From: Mannheimia varigena
Lineage (GTDB): Bacteria > Pseudomonadota > Gammaproteobacteria > Enterobacterales > Pasteurellaceae
Direction: 5' to 3'
Assembly (NCBI RefSeq): GCF_013377235.1
Contig: NZ_CP016226.1
Span: 496,001 to 560,000 of the forward strand
DNA: 64,000 nucleotides
Part shown: in pieces, positions 35,092 through 44,038 of the stretch
How the letters are laid out: every line of letters begins with the position of its first letter
How positions within the stretch are numbered: position 1 is the stretch's first letter
Notes under the pieces: model-generated
Told to the model about the DNA's origin: nothing
Seen by the model: the letters and a program-made list of their open reading frames with translations, nothing else
Databases searched by the model: none
Program-made: the position numbers and the translations under genes

Positions 35092-35147
35092 CAAGCGGTT
35101 ACTTTTTCCTAAAAATTTACAAATTTCTTGGAAAAAATAACCGCTTG
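35092..35147. terminator. Hairpin of inverted uptake signals after the M20 gene
   Basis: CAAGCGGTTACTTTTTCC and GGAAAAAATAACCGCTTG pair around an AT-rich loop, 17 bp past the stop of the M20 hydrolase and upstream of lepA. It plausibly ends the minus-strand transcript. Confidence 0.65.
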
Positions 35148-35163
35148 CTAAAAATGTAAAAAA

Positions 35164-36399
35164 TCAGATAACTTCAGCTTGTTCTAAGATAGCTTGCTGC
35201 AGTACTCGAATACCTGCTTCAATATCTTTCCATTCGGTGAACTCAAGCGGGTTGTGGCTGACTCCTAAATGTGACGGCACAAACAGCATTCCCGTTGGGC
35301 AAAAGGTTGCCATATGCATAGCATCGTGCCCTGCTCCACTTGGCATAATTTCATAGCTGTAGCCGAGTTTTTCGGTTACTTGGGTTAAATGTTCCACAAG
35401 TTGCGTATCTAAAACGATAGGTTTATCTTTTGAGATAAGTTGTAGCTCAATACTCACTCCTCGTTTTTGCTCTACTTCTTGGATTTTAGCTTGTAACGCT
35501 CCAAAAACGGACTCCCTTGCCTCAGTATGCGTGCCACGAATATCGACCAATAATTCCGCATATCCTGGAACAACGTTCATCACACCAGGTTTTGCGGTTA
35601 AATTGCCTGCGGTTGCAACCGTTGAATGCCCTGCTTGAATGGCTGCTTGTTCTAATTCCAAAGCTAATTCCGCTGCACCAAGCAACGCATCACGCCGATA
35701 GTGCATCGCAGTTGCCCCTGAATGATCGGCTTGACCTTGTATTTTCACAATGCAACGGATAGGCGCTGCAATACCCGTTACAATGCCGATAGTTTTATGT
35801 TCATTTTCTAGTCTTGGGCCTTGCTCAATATGTAGTTCTAAAAAGCACTGAAAGTCTTCACTTTTACGTTTAGCTTGATTTATTTTGTTAAAATCCAAGC
35901 CAATAGCCGCTAGAGCTTGTTCTAGCCCTAATCCTTGCTTATCTCTCAGATGACTTAATGATGCTTGGTCAGCAACACCGCACATTACTTTACTACCTAA
36001 GGTAGCATAGTTAAACCGACTTGATTCTTCACAAGCAAAAATAATCAATTCGAGCGGATAACGGGTTTGGATATTCTGTTCACAAAGTTGAAAAAGGGTT
36101 TCCAGCCCAGCGATAGTGCCTAAAGTGCCGTCAAATTTGCCGGCATTCACTACCGTATCAATATGCGAGCCAAACGCAACGGCAGGAAGGTTGTTATCTT
36201 GCCCTTGTTTTCGGATAAACACATTACCAATAGGATCGATCTTTACCGAGAGATCATATCGCTTGCACAAATTAATCACATAATCTCTTGCTTTAATATC
36301 CTGTTCGGAAAATGCAAGTCGAGTTAATTCGCCATCAATTGATGTAAGTGTTGCTAAATCTGAAAAAATTTGTTGAATTCTTTGCATATTTATTGACAT
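35164..36399 (-). CDS. M20-family Zn amidohydrolase (N-carbamoyl-amino-acid / allantoate amidohydrolase type)
   Basis: Cytosolic dizinc amidohydrolase of the hydantoinase/carbamoylase family that removes carbamoyl groups from N-carbamoyl amino acids or ureides. The 411 residues carry metal ligands in GSHIDTVVNAGKFDG, EESSRF, ELHIEQGP and SGAGHDAMHMA; the dimerisation domain has DHSGATAMHYRRD. It resembles allantoate amidohydrolase AllC in motif order, with ELTRLAFSEQD at the N-terminus. It is divergent from pepE. A second relative lies at 45522-46757, inside the ureide operon, so this copy may act on another N-carbamoyl compound. Substrate cannot be fixed from the sequence. Confidence 0.82.
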   Translation of the reverse strand: MSINMQRIQQIFSDLATLTSIDGELTRLAFSEQDIKARDYVINLCKRYDLSVKIDPIGNVFIRKQGQDNNLPAVAFGSHIDTVVNAGKFDGTLGTIAGLETLFQLCEQNIQTRYPLELIIFACEESSRFNYATLGSKVMCGVADQASLSHLRDKQGLGLEQALAAIGLDFNKINQAKRKSEDFQCFLELHIEQGPRLENEHKTIGIVTGIAAPIRCIVKIQGQADHSGATAMHYRRDALLGAAELALELEQAAIQAGHSTVATAGNLTAKPGVMNVVPGYAELLVDIRGTHTEARESVFGALQAKIQEVEQKRGVSIELQLISKDKPIVLDTQLVEHLTQVTEKLGYSYEIMPSGAGHDAMHMATFCPTGMLFVPSHLGVSHNPLEFTEWKDIEAGIRVLQQAILEQAEVI

Positions 36400-36504
36400 A
36401 AACTACCTCTTTTTTTAACCTAAAACAGATAAAATTATATACAATCCTAAAAGATGTAATAGCTGTTTTGATCAAATAATATTTTATTAATTAAGGAGGC
36501 AATA

Positions 36505-37209
36505 ATGAAAAATATGTTACTAATGAGTGGCTCTAAATATAAATGCACTGAATATCTGACTCACACTATTCCGTGGTTGAAAGAATTTTTAGCTGATTAT
36601 AAAGGGAAGAAAGTTGCATTTTTACCCTATGCAGGTGTGAGTAGAAGCTATGATGAATATGAGCAAACAGTACAAGAAAAGTTAGCAGAGTTGGAATTAG
36701 AGATCGTTTCCGTCCATCGAGCTAAAAAACACACTAAAATTATTGAACAAGCTGATATGATTGCAATTGGGGGAGGTAATACATTTTGTTTGTTAAATCA
36801 GATGTATGAAAATCAGGTGTTAGAGAGCATTCGTGAAAAAGTAGAAAACGGCACACCTTATTTTGGTTGGAGTGCAGGGGCAAATGTGGCTGGCGGTTCA
36901 ATTATGACCACAAACGATATGCCGATTACTTATCCGCCTTCCTTTAACGCCTTAAATTTATTTCCTCATCAAATTAATCCTCATTTTATCTCTGGCAAAA
37001 TTCAAGGCCATAATGGCGAGAGCCGAGAAGAACGTTTAAGCGAATTTCTGACTGTCAATCCAAATGCGTTGGTTTATGCCTTACCGGAAGGCACCGCATT
37101 ACACATTCAAGATAATCAAGCAACCGCGCTTGGCGAAACCGCCATTTTGCAATTTAGCCGAAATATGCAGTTAAATACTTTTGAGCCAAATTCAATTTTT
37201 ACTTTTTAA
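36505..37209 (+). CDS. pepE: PepE, alpha-aspartyl dipeptidase (peptidase E)
   Basis: Cytosolic S51 peptidase that cleaves Asp-X dipeptides. The 234 residues compare with 229 in enteric PepE. The nucleophile Ser lies in YFGWSAGANVAGG near residue 122, the upstream glycine-rich strand is IAIGGGNTFCLLNQ, and the His region is NPHFISGKIQGHNGESREER. AAGGAGG precedes the start. The gene is followed 10 bp later by a DcuC-family carrier and then an AbgA-like hydrolase, suggesting an operon that recovers amino acids from peptides or conjugates. Confidence 0.92.
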   Translation: MKNMLLMSGSKYKCTEYLTHTIPWLKEFLADYKGKKVAFLPYAGVSRSYDEYEQTVQEKLAELELEIVSVHRAKKHTKIIEQADMIAIGGGNTFCLLNQMYENQVLESIREKVENGTPYFGWSAGANVAGGSIMTTNDMPITYPPSFNALNLFPHQINPHFISGKIQGHNGESREERLSEFLTVNPNALVYALPEGTALHIQDNQATALGETAILQFSRNMQLNTFEPNSIFTF

Positions 37210-37219
37210 GGAGATATCT

Positions 37220-38512
37220 ATGCAAACATTTAACCTTGCGATTGCCATTATTGGGATCATCGCAACAATCTATTTACTGATAAAAAAGCATGAAACTCGA
37301 ACGGTGTTAATTGCTGTCGGTCTGATGATGGCATTACTCACCCTTCAGCCAATGGCAGCCCTTGATGCCTTTGCTAAAAGTATGACTTCAAGCGGCCTGA
37401 TTATGGCAATCTGTTCTAGTATGGGTTTTGCCTATGTGATGAAATCAACAGGTTGTGATAATCACTTAGTACAACTCTTAACGAAACCGTTAAGTGGATT
37501 AAAGTTTTTCTTAATTCCAATTGCAACCATCATTACCTTTTTTATCAATATTGCCATTCCATCAGCTGCTGGTTGTGCTGCAGCGGTAGGGGCAACGCTA
37601 ATTCCTGTATTAAAATCATCAGGTGTTCGCCCAGCGATGGCGGGTGCTGCGATTCTGGCTGGTACATTTGGTTCAATGATGAGCCCTGGTTCTTCCCATT
37701 CGGCAATGATTAGTGAAATGTCAGGCTTAACCATTACCGAAGTCAATCTTTCCCACGCACCTTACACGATGATTGCAGGGGCAATTGGAGCTATTACTCT
37801 TACTATTCTTGCTGTCATATTTAAAGACTATGGCAAAGAACATCGTGATGCTTATTTACAAACTGCCGAACAAACTCAAACGGAAACAACTAATACCAAT
37901 ATTCTATATGCTATTGCACCGTTAGTACCATTAGTTATCTTAGTGATTGGGGGAACTTCATTACAAGAAATCTCTTGGCTAAATTGGACAAAAATGGGCG
38001 TACCACAAGCAATGTTAATTGGGGCAATTTATGGCTTAATTGTAACTCGTATCTCGCCTGCAAAAATCACTAATGAATTCTTTAACGGAATGGGGAGTGC
38101 TTATGCGAATGTATTAGGCATTATCATTGCTGCGGGTGTCTTCGTGGCTGGTTTGAAAGCTACAGGTGCAATTGATACAGCGATTGAATTCTTAAAACAC
38201 TCAAATGAATTTGTACGCTGGGGAGCTACTATCGGTCCTTTCTTAATGGGCTTAGTAACAGGCTCTGGCGACGCTGCAGCAATCGCATTTAACACTGCCG
38301 TAACCCCACACGCAGCAGAATTAGGTTATACCCACGTTAATTTAGGTATGGCGGCTGCTATTGCAGGGGCAATCGGTCGTACAGCCTCACCTATTGCAGG
38401 TGTAGTGATTGTATGTGCTGGTATTGCAGGTGTAAACCCAGTTGAAATGATTAAACGAACTGCACCAGGTATGGTGCTCGCAACATTATTCCTAGCATTA
38501 TTTATGCTATAA
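37220..38512 (+). CDS. DcuC-family transporter
   Basis: Inner-membrane carrier of the DcuC/YfcC type. I start it at 37220 (MQTFNLAIAIIG), with AAGGAGAT just upstream overlapping the pepE stop; the 13 upstream in-frame codons belong to pepE. The 430 residues are almost all hydrophobic with about 12 helices, including two similar halves around PGSSHSAMISEMSG and GSGDAAAIAFNTAV. DcuC proteins exchange C4-dicarboxylates anaerobically. Between peptidase E and an AbgA-like hydrolase, the substrate could instead be aspartate or an acyl-amino acid; this is inference. Confidence 0.78.
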   Translation: MQTFNLAIAIIGIIATIYLLIKKHETRTVLIAVGLMMALLTLQPMAALDAFAKSMTSSGLIMAICSSMGFAYVMKSTGCDNHLVQLLTKPLSGLKFFLIPIATIITFFINIAIPSAAGCAAAVGATLIPVLKSSGVRPAMAGAAILAGTFGSMMSPGSSHSAMISEMSGLTITEVNLSHAPYTMIAGAIGAITLTILAVIFKDYGKEHRDAYLQTAEQTQTETTNTNILYAIAPLVPLVILVIGGTSLQEISWLNWTKMGVPQAMLIGAIYGLIVTRISPAKITNEFFNGMGSAYANVLGIIIAAGVFVAGLKATGAIDTAIEFLKHSNEFVRWGATIGPFLMGLVTGSGDAAAIAFNTAVTPHAAELGYTHVNLGMAAAIAGAIGRTASPIAGVVIVCAGIAGVNPVEMIKRTAPGMVLATLFLALFML

Positions 38513-38564
38513 CCCAGCTGCCCTTTGTGATAAACGCGGAAAGTAATTGCTATAAGGAGGAACT

Positions 38565-39833
38565 ATGAGTATTTCATTAGAAAAACTTATTCAATGGCGT
38601 CGTGAATTTCATCAATTCCCTGAAACAGGCTGGAGTGAATTTTGGACAACCAGTAAAATTGCTGATTATCTTTCAGAAATTGGCTTTGAAATTTTACTTG
38701 GTAAACAAATCATCAATCCTGATTTCGTACGTGGTCGCAGTCAAGCTGTGGTCGAGAAAGGGATAAAACGAGCCAAAGAATACGGAGCAAATCCTAAGTG
38801 GCTCGAAAAAATGGAAGGCTACACCGGCTGTGTGGCAGTGTTTGATTCCGGCAAGACCGGCAAAACAGTCGCTTTACGGTTTGATATTGACTGCGTAGAT
38901 GTGGCGGAAACCAAAGATCCGAACCATCGAGCCAATCAACTCGGCTTTGCTTCATTAAACGAGGGCGAAATGCATGCCTGTGGACACGATGGGCATATTA
39001 CGATCGGCTTGGGCGTAGCCCATTGGTTAATGGAACACAAAGATAAATTGACTGGCAAAGTCAAAATTGTGTTCCAACCAGCAGAAGAAGGCGTGCGAGG
39101 AGCGGCTGCGATTGCTGCAAGCGGTATCATTGATGACGCCAATTACTTTGCCGGCTCACACATCAGTTTTTGTGCCAATAGCGGCACGGTGTTAGCCAAT
39201 CCGAGAAATTTCCTCTCCACCACCAAAGTTGATATTCGCTATAAAGGCAAATCTGCCCACGCAGGGGCAGCTCCGCATTTGGGGCAGAATGCTCTACTAG
39301 CTGCCGCCCACGCCGTAACCCAACTGCATGGTATTTCCCGCCATGGAGAAGGAATGACCAGAATTAATGTCGGAGTACTGAAAGCAGGCTCAGGGCGGAA
39401 TGTTATTCCATCTGAGGCGGAAATCAAGCTTGAAGTACGGGGAGAAAACAAAGCGATCAATCAATATATGGCAGATCAAGTAATGCAAATCGCCCAAGGT
39501 GTTGCCACAAGTTTTGGGGTAACGTACGAAACTGAAATTATGGGTGAAGCGGTGGATATGGTAAATGATGCCGAATTGGTAGAGTTAATCAAAGAAATTG
39601 CGATTACCCAGCCACAAGTTCACAGTAGCGATCAAGATTACGCCTTTAACGCCAGCGAAGATGCTACTATCCTCGGACGCCGCGTGCAAGATAACGGCGG
39701 CAAAGCAATTTACTTTATCATAGGTGCAAATCGCACTGCAGAACATCATCAAGCTGAATTTGATTTTGATGAAGAGCAATTATTAACTGGTGTGAATATC
39801 TACACGGCTTTAGTCGAAAGATTATTAGCTTAA
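38565..39833 (+). CDS. AbgA-like M20D amidohydrolase
   Basis: Metal-dependent amidohydrolase of the HipO/AbgA group, 422 residues. Metal ligands are in EMHACGHDGHITIG near residue 142 (Cys-His pair), FQPAEEGVRGA and the C-terminal NRTAEHHQAEFDFDE. E. coli AbgA, the p-aminobenzoyl-glutamate hydrolase subunit, has the same N-terminal lid insertion (GRSQAVVEKGIKRAKEYG) missing from simple HipO proteins. No AbgB partner is visible, so it may work alone on an acyl- or aroyl-amino acid. It has AAGGAGG before the start and a terminator directly after. Confidence 0.82.
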   Translation: MSISLEKLIQWRREFHQFPETGWSEFWTTSKIADYLSEIGFEILLGKQIINPDFVRGRSQAVVEKGIKRAKEYGANPKWLEKMEGYTGCVAVFDSGKTGKTVALRFDIDCVDVAETKDPNHRANQLGFASLNEGEMHACGHDGHITIGLGVAHWLMEHKDKLTGKVKIVFQPAEEGVRGAAAIAASGIIDDANYFAGSHISFCANSGTVLANPRNFLSTTKVDIRYKGKSAHAGAAPHLGQNALLAAAHAVTQLHGISRHGEGMTRINVGVLKAGSGRNVIPSEAEIKLEVRGENKAINQYMADQVMQIAQGVATSFGVTYETEIMGEAVDMVNDAELVELIKEIAITQPQVHSSDQDYAFNASEDATILGRRVQDNGGKAIYFIIGANRTAEHHQAEFDFDEEQLLTGVNIYTALVERLLA

Positions 39834-39841
39834 TTAAAATC

Positions 39842-39866
39842 GCCCTGAGCTTGCTCAGGGCTTTTC
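39842..39866 (+). terminator. Terminator after the AbgA-like gene
   Basis: GCCCTGAGC, TT, GCTCAGGGC then TTTTC: a 9-bp GC-rich stem with T-run, 9 bp past the stop. Confidence 0.87.
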
Positions 39867-39951
39867 TTTCTCATCTGCAAAATTTTTCTAAAAAATTACC
39901 GCTTGTAATCAATATAATCGAGCGAAAACGCTCTTTTTATCGAAAAAAATA

Positions 39952-39981
39952 TTGAGTAACCACAAATTTTTATTGTAGAAT
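39952..39981 (+). promoter_or_regulatory. Candidate pucG promoter
   Basis: TTGAGT, 18 bp, TAGAAT, about 40 bp upstream of the start; AAGGAAA is the ribosome binding site. The area is strongly AT-rich. Confidence 0.5.
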
Positions 39982-40021
39982 CCATAAGTTTTTTTAATTT
40001 AACACAATAAGGAAATGATTT

Positions 40022-41251
40022 ATGGAATTTAGAGAAATTAACCCTTCTCCACGTTTATTAATGTGCCCCGGCCCAACAGATGCTGATCCACGTGTTTTGC
40101 GTGCGATGTCTGCTCCTATTTTAGGTCAGTTCGACCCTGAATTTACCTCATTAATGAACGAAACAATGGAAATGGAGCGCCGTGTATTCCAAACCAAAAA
40201 TGAACAAACTTATGTGGTGAACTCAACCTCTCGTGGTGGTTTAGAAACGATTTTAACAGCAGCTATTTGCCCGGGTGATAAAGTATTGATCCCTGCATTC
40301 GGTCGTTTCGGTTACTTATTAAACGAAATTTTAGCCCGTAGCGGTGCAGACATCACTATCATCGAAAGAGAATGGGGTACGGTGTTCGAGCCTGAAGAAA
40401 TTGAAGCAGAATTGAAAAAAGGCGGCTATAAAGCAGTTGCAATTATCCACGGTGAAACCTCAACCTCAATGATGCAGCCGTTAGAAGAGATCGGTAAAAT
40501 CTGTAAACAATATGATGCAATGTTAATTGTGGACACCGTGGCAACATTAGGTGGTGTGGATATTCGTGTGGATGAATGGGGTATTGATGCGTGTATCGGC
40601 GGCACACAAAAATGCATTTCTGCTCCGTCTGGTACGGCGTTAATCACTTACAACAAACGCATTGAAGAGATCATTGCAAAACGTAAACGTGTAGAAAAAG
40701 GCATTCGTGTTGATTCTGACGTTGATGGTAACCTTCCACCAATTCCAAGTAACTACTTAGACTTAGCTCAGTTACAAGACTACTGGAGTCCACGCCGCTT
40801 GAACCACCATACTGAGGCGACTTCTGCTCAATACGGCATTCACGAAGCATTACGCATTATCTTACAAGAAGGCTTAGAAGCTCGTTTTGCTCGCCATATT
40901 TTAAACGACAAAGCATTATGTGCTGGTTTAGAAGCGATGGGCTTGAAGATCTTCGGTGATCGCAAACACAAAGCTCCGGTGGTAACCGCTTTCCATATTC
41001 CAGAAGGCATTACCGGTCCAGCTCTACGTAGCGATATTTTAAATCACTTCGGCATTGAACTTGCCACTTCATTCGGCCCGTTAGACGGCAAAGTGATTCG
41101 TGTGGGGAATATGGGCTACTCAAGCCAAAAACGTAACGTGTTATTAACTTTAGGTGCGTTAGAAGCGGTGTTATTAAGCCACAAAGTGAAAGTGCCTTCA
41201 GGCGATGCTGTCGCTGCGGCATTAGCAGTGTATAAAGACGCTGAGAAATAA
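40022..41251 (+). CDS. pucG: PucG-type (S)-ureidoglycine:glyoxylate aminotransferase
   Basis: PLP enzyme predicted to convert (S)-ureidoglycine plus glyoxylate to oxalurate plus glycine. At 409 residues it has the family length. Fold-type I features are PGPTDADPRV near the start, DTVATLGGVDIRVDEW and the PLP lysine in GGTQKCISAPSGT. GQFDPEF near residue 35 and RLNHHTEAT near residue 260 match B. subtilis PucG, where Gln37 and Asn264 mark ureidoglycine specificity, rather than the GHRSPEF-type sequence of serine/alanine-glyoxylate transaminases. It has its own promoter and terminator and stands beside the ureide operon. Oxalurate is the substrate of the AllFGH system encoded nearby, so two routes would meet at one metabolite. 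Confidence 0.85.
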   Translation: MEFREINPSPRLLMCPGPTDADPRVLRAMSAPILGQFDPEFTSLMNETMEMERRVFQTKNEQTYVVNSTSRGGLETILTAAICPGDKVLIPAFGRFGYLLNEILARSGADITIIEREWGTVFEPEEIEAELKKGGYKAVAIIHGETSTSMMQPLEEIGKICKQYDAMLIVDTVATLGGVDIRVDEWGIDACIGGTQKCISAPSGTALITYNKRIEEIIAKRKRVEKGIRVDSDVDGNLPPIPSNYLDLAQLQDYWSPRRLNHHTEATSAQYGIHEALRIILQEGLEARFARHILNDKALCAGLEAMGLKIFGDRKHKAPVVTAFHIPEGITGPALRSDILNHFGIELATSFGPLDGKVIRVGNMGYSSQKRNVLLTLGALEAVLLSHKVKVPSGDAVAAALAVYKDAEK

Positions 41252-41267
41252 GCTTCAGTTCATAAAC

Positions 41268-41297
41268 AAAAAACGGTTGGCATTGCCGACCGTTTTT
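41268..41297 (+). terminator. Terminator after pucG
   Basis: AAAAACGGTTGGC, ATT, GCCGACCGTTTTT: a stem of about 12 bp with T-run. Confidence 0.87.
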
Positions 41298-41318
41298 CTT
41301 TTCTGCATGGCATCACTA

Positions 41319-41356
41319 TACAAGCGGTAAATTTTTTAGAAAATTTTACCGCTTGT
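41319..41356 (-). terminator. Uptake-signal hairpin downstream of the SLC1-type carrier
   Basis: ACAAGCGGTAAA and TTTACCGCTTGT flank an A/T-rich middle that also pairs (AATTTT/AAAATT). It lies 14 bp past the stop of the minus-strand carrier gene. Confidence 0.75.
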
Positions 41357-41369
41357 ATTGCTGATTTGA

Positions 41370-42590
41370 TTAAGGCGTATTATCAAAAATCTCTCTGTCA
41401 AATTCGTTTTCAGAATGCGCCACGAGTAGCGCGACTAACACATCATCAATCACATTTAATACCGTTCTAAACATGCCTGAAAACCAGTCTATTCCAGCTA
41501 ACAGAGCTACACCTTCAATCGGCAATCCCACCGCGGGAAGCACTATTGCTAATGCGACTAACCCGCCGCCCGGCACTGTCACTGTGCCTAATGTGGCAAG
41601 CGTTGCCATGATCACGACAATAAATTGCTGCTGAATTGACATTTCAATACCAAAAAATTGAGCGGTAGTTAAGCATGCTAGAGCAAGATAAATTGCCAAA
41701 CCGTCACTATTTAGCGACATTCCTAATGGGTTAATCAAGCGTGAAACACGTTTGCTCACACCGATACGCTCTTCAGCATCTTCCATTTTAGTCGGTAAAG
41801 TGATGGCTGATGAGGTGGTAGTAAATGCCATTACCCCCATTCTTAGTAGCTTTTTCAAAAGTTTAAAAGGACTGACTTTTACAACAGTTGCGGTGATAGA
41901 AACAAATACCGCTAAGATAAGCACCATTCCAATCGCAAAAGCGAGTAAAAACTTAAAGAGTGGGAAAATCACTTCAATGCCATAATAGCCAATCACCCAG
42001 CCTAGTAGGCAGAAAATACCTAAAGGGGCAATTTTCATTACTAATTTAATGATCTGTAATAATACTTCATTCAGGCTTTTAATATTATTTAAAAACGTAT
42101 TGTTGGGGTTCGTTTCAGAAATAATACTTATCGCAAGCCCAGCTAAAATTGCAAATACAATCACTTGAATGGTGCTACCTGAACTGATGGAAGCAATGAC
42201 ATTACTTGGGAAGAAATCTGTAATAATTTGAGCTACGGTTTTATCCGTTCCTTTAACCGATGTAACCAACTCTTGCGTGTAATTAATTCCCGTACCGGGC
42301 TGAATAATATTCGCAATAATGATCCCAACGATTGCGGCAATAATAGTGGTGGTCGCAAATCCGATCAGGGCTTTTATGCCTAAATTGCCTATCTCTTTTC
42401 GTTTAAGCGATCCTATTGCCTCAATAACAGACCCCATCACTAATAAAATAATCCCCATTTGAATTAGACGGAGGAATATATCTCCAATAAATTTCAGCTC
42501 AACCATTAATTTGGGCAATATCAGTCCAGCAACTATTCCCAAGATCATTGATAAGAATATTTGCAAGGTTGTGTTGTTTTTTATTTGCAT
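41370..42590 (-). CDS. Dicarboxylate/amino acid:cation symporter family (SLC1/DAACS) carrier
   Basis: Sodium- or proton-coupled inner-membrane carrier of the GltP/DctA fold, 406 residues, with about eight helices and two re-entrant loops (TTTSSAITLPTKM near residue 265 and VPGGGLVALAIVLPAVGLP near residue 345). Two binding positions differ from amino-acid carriers. The usual NMDGT reads NSDGL, and the Asp that holds the amino group in aspartate carriers is Gly here (IDWFSGMFRTVLN), while the Arg for the distal carboxylate is kept. This pattern points to a carboxylate without an amino group. It lies 78 bp downstream of the NCS1 permease behind a hairpin, so membership of the ureide transcript is uncertain. 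Confidence 0.82.
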   Translation of the reverse strand: MQIKNNTTLQIFLSMILGIVAGLILPKLMVELKFIGDIFLRLIQMGIILLVMGSVIEAIGSLKRKEIGNLGIKALIGFATTTIIAAIVGIIIANIIQPGTGINYTQELVTSVKGTDKTVAQIITDFFPSNVIASISSGSTIQVIVFAILAGLAISIISETNPNNTFLNNIKSLNEVLLQIIKLVMKIAPLGIFCLLGWVIGYYGIEVIFPLFKFLLAFAIGMVLILAVFVSITATVVKVSPFKLLKKLLRMGVMAFTTTSSAITLPTKMEDAEERIGVSKRVSRLINPLGMSLNSDGLAIYLALACLTTAQFFGIEMSIQQQFIVVIMATLATLGTVTVPGGGLVALAIVLPAVGLPIEGVALLAGIDWFSGMFRTVLNVIDDVLVALLVAHSENEFDREIFDNTP

Positions 42591-42628
42591 AATTGCTTCC
42601 TCTTTTAGTTAATAATGAAGATATAAAA

Positions 42629-42661
42629 AAGCGGTAAAATTTTTATCAAATTTTACCGCTT
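42629..42661 (-). terminator. Hairpin of inverted uptake cores after the first NCS1 permease gene
   Basis: AAGCGGTAAAATTT, loop, AAATTTTACCGCTT: a 14-bp perfect stem directly after the permease stop, with T-rich sequence on the minus strand. It should end most transcripts of the allB-permease pair. Confidence 0.82.
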
Positions 42662-42668
42662 GTGTTTT

Positions 42669-44027
42669 TTATTGATTTTCTAAAATCGTTCCTTTACGGA
42701 AAGACTCGGAAGATTTCAGTGATTTCATCAAAATGTAGTAGCTTAAACCTGAAGGAATTAAACTCACATACCAAGAAAGATCCACCACGATTAACGAGCA
42801 AAGTGAACCAATAGCAATAGCTATAATCGCTGCCCAGTTAATCCCTTTAAAAACACCTTCTTTATTGTATAAATCATTCACATTTAAAGTACGTTTTCTT
42901 AAGATGTAGTAATCAACAACCATTACGGCGAAAATTGGACCTAAAAACGCAGAATAAATTTTGATGAATAGTGATAATCCATCTGCTGATTCTGCGGTTA
43001 CTAATTTCCAAGGCATCATACACATTGATAATACGCCCACTAAAATCGTAGCGTGCGACCATTTCATTTTGAATGAATCCATTAAAATGTATGCCGGTGG
43101 CACGATGTTGTTTAATACGTTGGTGGTGACCTGAGCAAAGGCGATGAATAATAAGGTGATAACGGTTAAGAATTTGTTATCCATTGCGGTGGCGAACACT
43201 TCGATTGGGTCACTGTTGCCAGTTGCCGCCGTTACTAATAAGCCGATTAAGCCCATAAATAAGGTTACAGGTAAAATTGATAATACATAAATCACACCTG
43301 TTGTAGCTGAACTTGTGCCTTTTTTAACGTGGCGTGAATAGTCAGACGCATTGAGGATCATTGTTGAGTAAATCCCTAAGAAAGCGGTAGTTGCTGCCCA
43401 AAATGGCATTCCCCAAGTGCCTTCAATGTTCGCAAAACGATCACCAATTTCTACCGAGAATTTGGTGTTCACCACATAAAGCATATAAGCAAGAATACCA
43501 ATTAAGAACACACAAGAAACGTTTTCTAGCCATTTGATGCCTTTGAAACCGTTGATTGATAACGCCACTTGTAATGCTGTAAATGCCACATACACTACTG
43601 GGAGGTTATCAAAACCAAATAACAGTTTTAAACACATATTGATTGCACCTGCCCCCACCCAACTTTGGAAACCGAACCAAACAATTGCTGGCACGCCACG
43701 TAAAATGCCCGGAATTTTCACACCTGTTGTACCAAAAGAGCTACGTAATTGAACTGGGAACGGAATACCGTATTTGTGACCGCCATTACCGATGAGCACT
43801 AAGCCAATCGCAATCACGATACAGCCGATAGCCATAGCTAAAATTGCTTGGGTGACGGTTAACGCACCGATGAGGCTTGCCCCCATTGAGAATGTCCCAA
43901 TGGAGACACAGCCACCAAGGAAACTTGCCCAGTAGGAAAAGTTATCCATAATGCGTTCTTTGGTCGGCTGTAAGTCAACATTGACTTCTTTTGCCAACTC
44001 AGGGTTGAGTTGTGTGTTGTGTTGCAT
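42669..44027 (-). CDS. NCS1-family permease, probable allantoin importer (copy 1)
   Basis: Twelve-helix inner-membrane carrier of the nucleobase:cation symporter-1 family, 452 residues. The N-terminal ligand region is FLGGCVSIGTFSMGASL, the family block GVPAIVWFGFQSWVGAGAIN is near residue 110, and NASDYSRHVKKGT near residue 230 is the conserved inner loop. Members import cytosine, hydantoin, uracil, purines or allantoin. It lies 11 bp downstream of an allantoinase gene in the same orientation, which makes allantoin the most likely substrate. A paralogue at 55735-57063 has the same neighbour and order. Confidence 0.82.
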   Translation of the reverse strand: MQHNTQLNPELAKEVNVDLQPTKERIMDNFSYWASFLGGCVSIGTFSMGASLIGALTVTQAILAMAIGCIVIAIGLVLIGNGGHKYGIPFPVQLRSSFGTTGVKIPGILRGVPAIVWFGFQSWVGAGAINMCLKLLFGFDNLPVVYVAFTALQVALSINGFKGIKWLENVSCVFLIGILAYMLYVVNTKFSVEIGDRFANIEGTWGMPFWAATTAFLGIYSTMILNASDYSRHVKKGTSSATTGVIYVLSILPVTLFMGLIGLLVTAATGNSDPIEVFATAMDNKFLTVITLLFIAFAQVTTNVLNNIVPPAYILMDSFKMKWSHATILVGVLSMCMMPWKLVTAESADGLSLFIKIYSAFLGPIFAVMVVDYYILRKRTLNVNDLYNKEGVFKGINWAAIIAIAIGSLCSLIVVDLSWYVSLIPSGLSYYILMKSLKSSESFRKGTILENQ

Positions 44028-44038
44028 TGTTATGCTCC

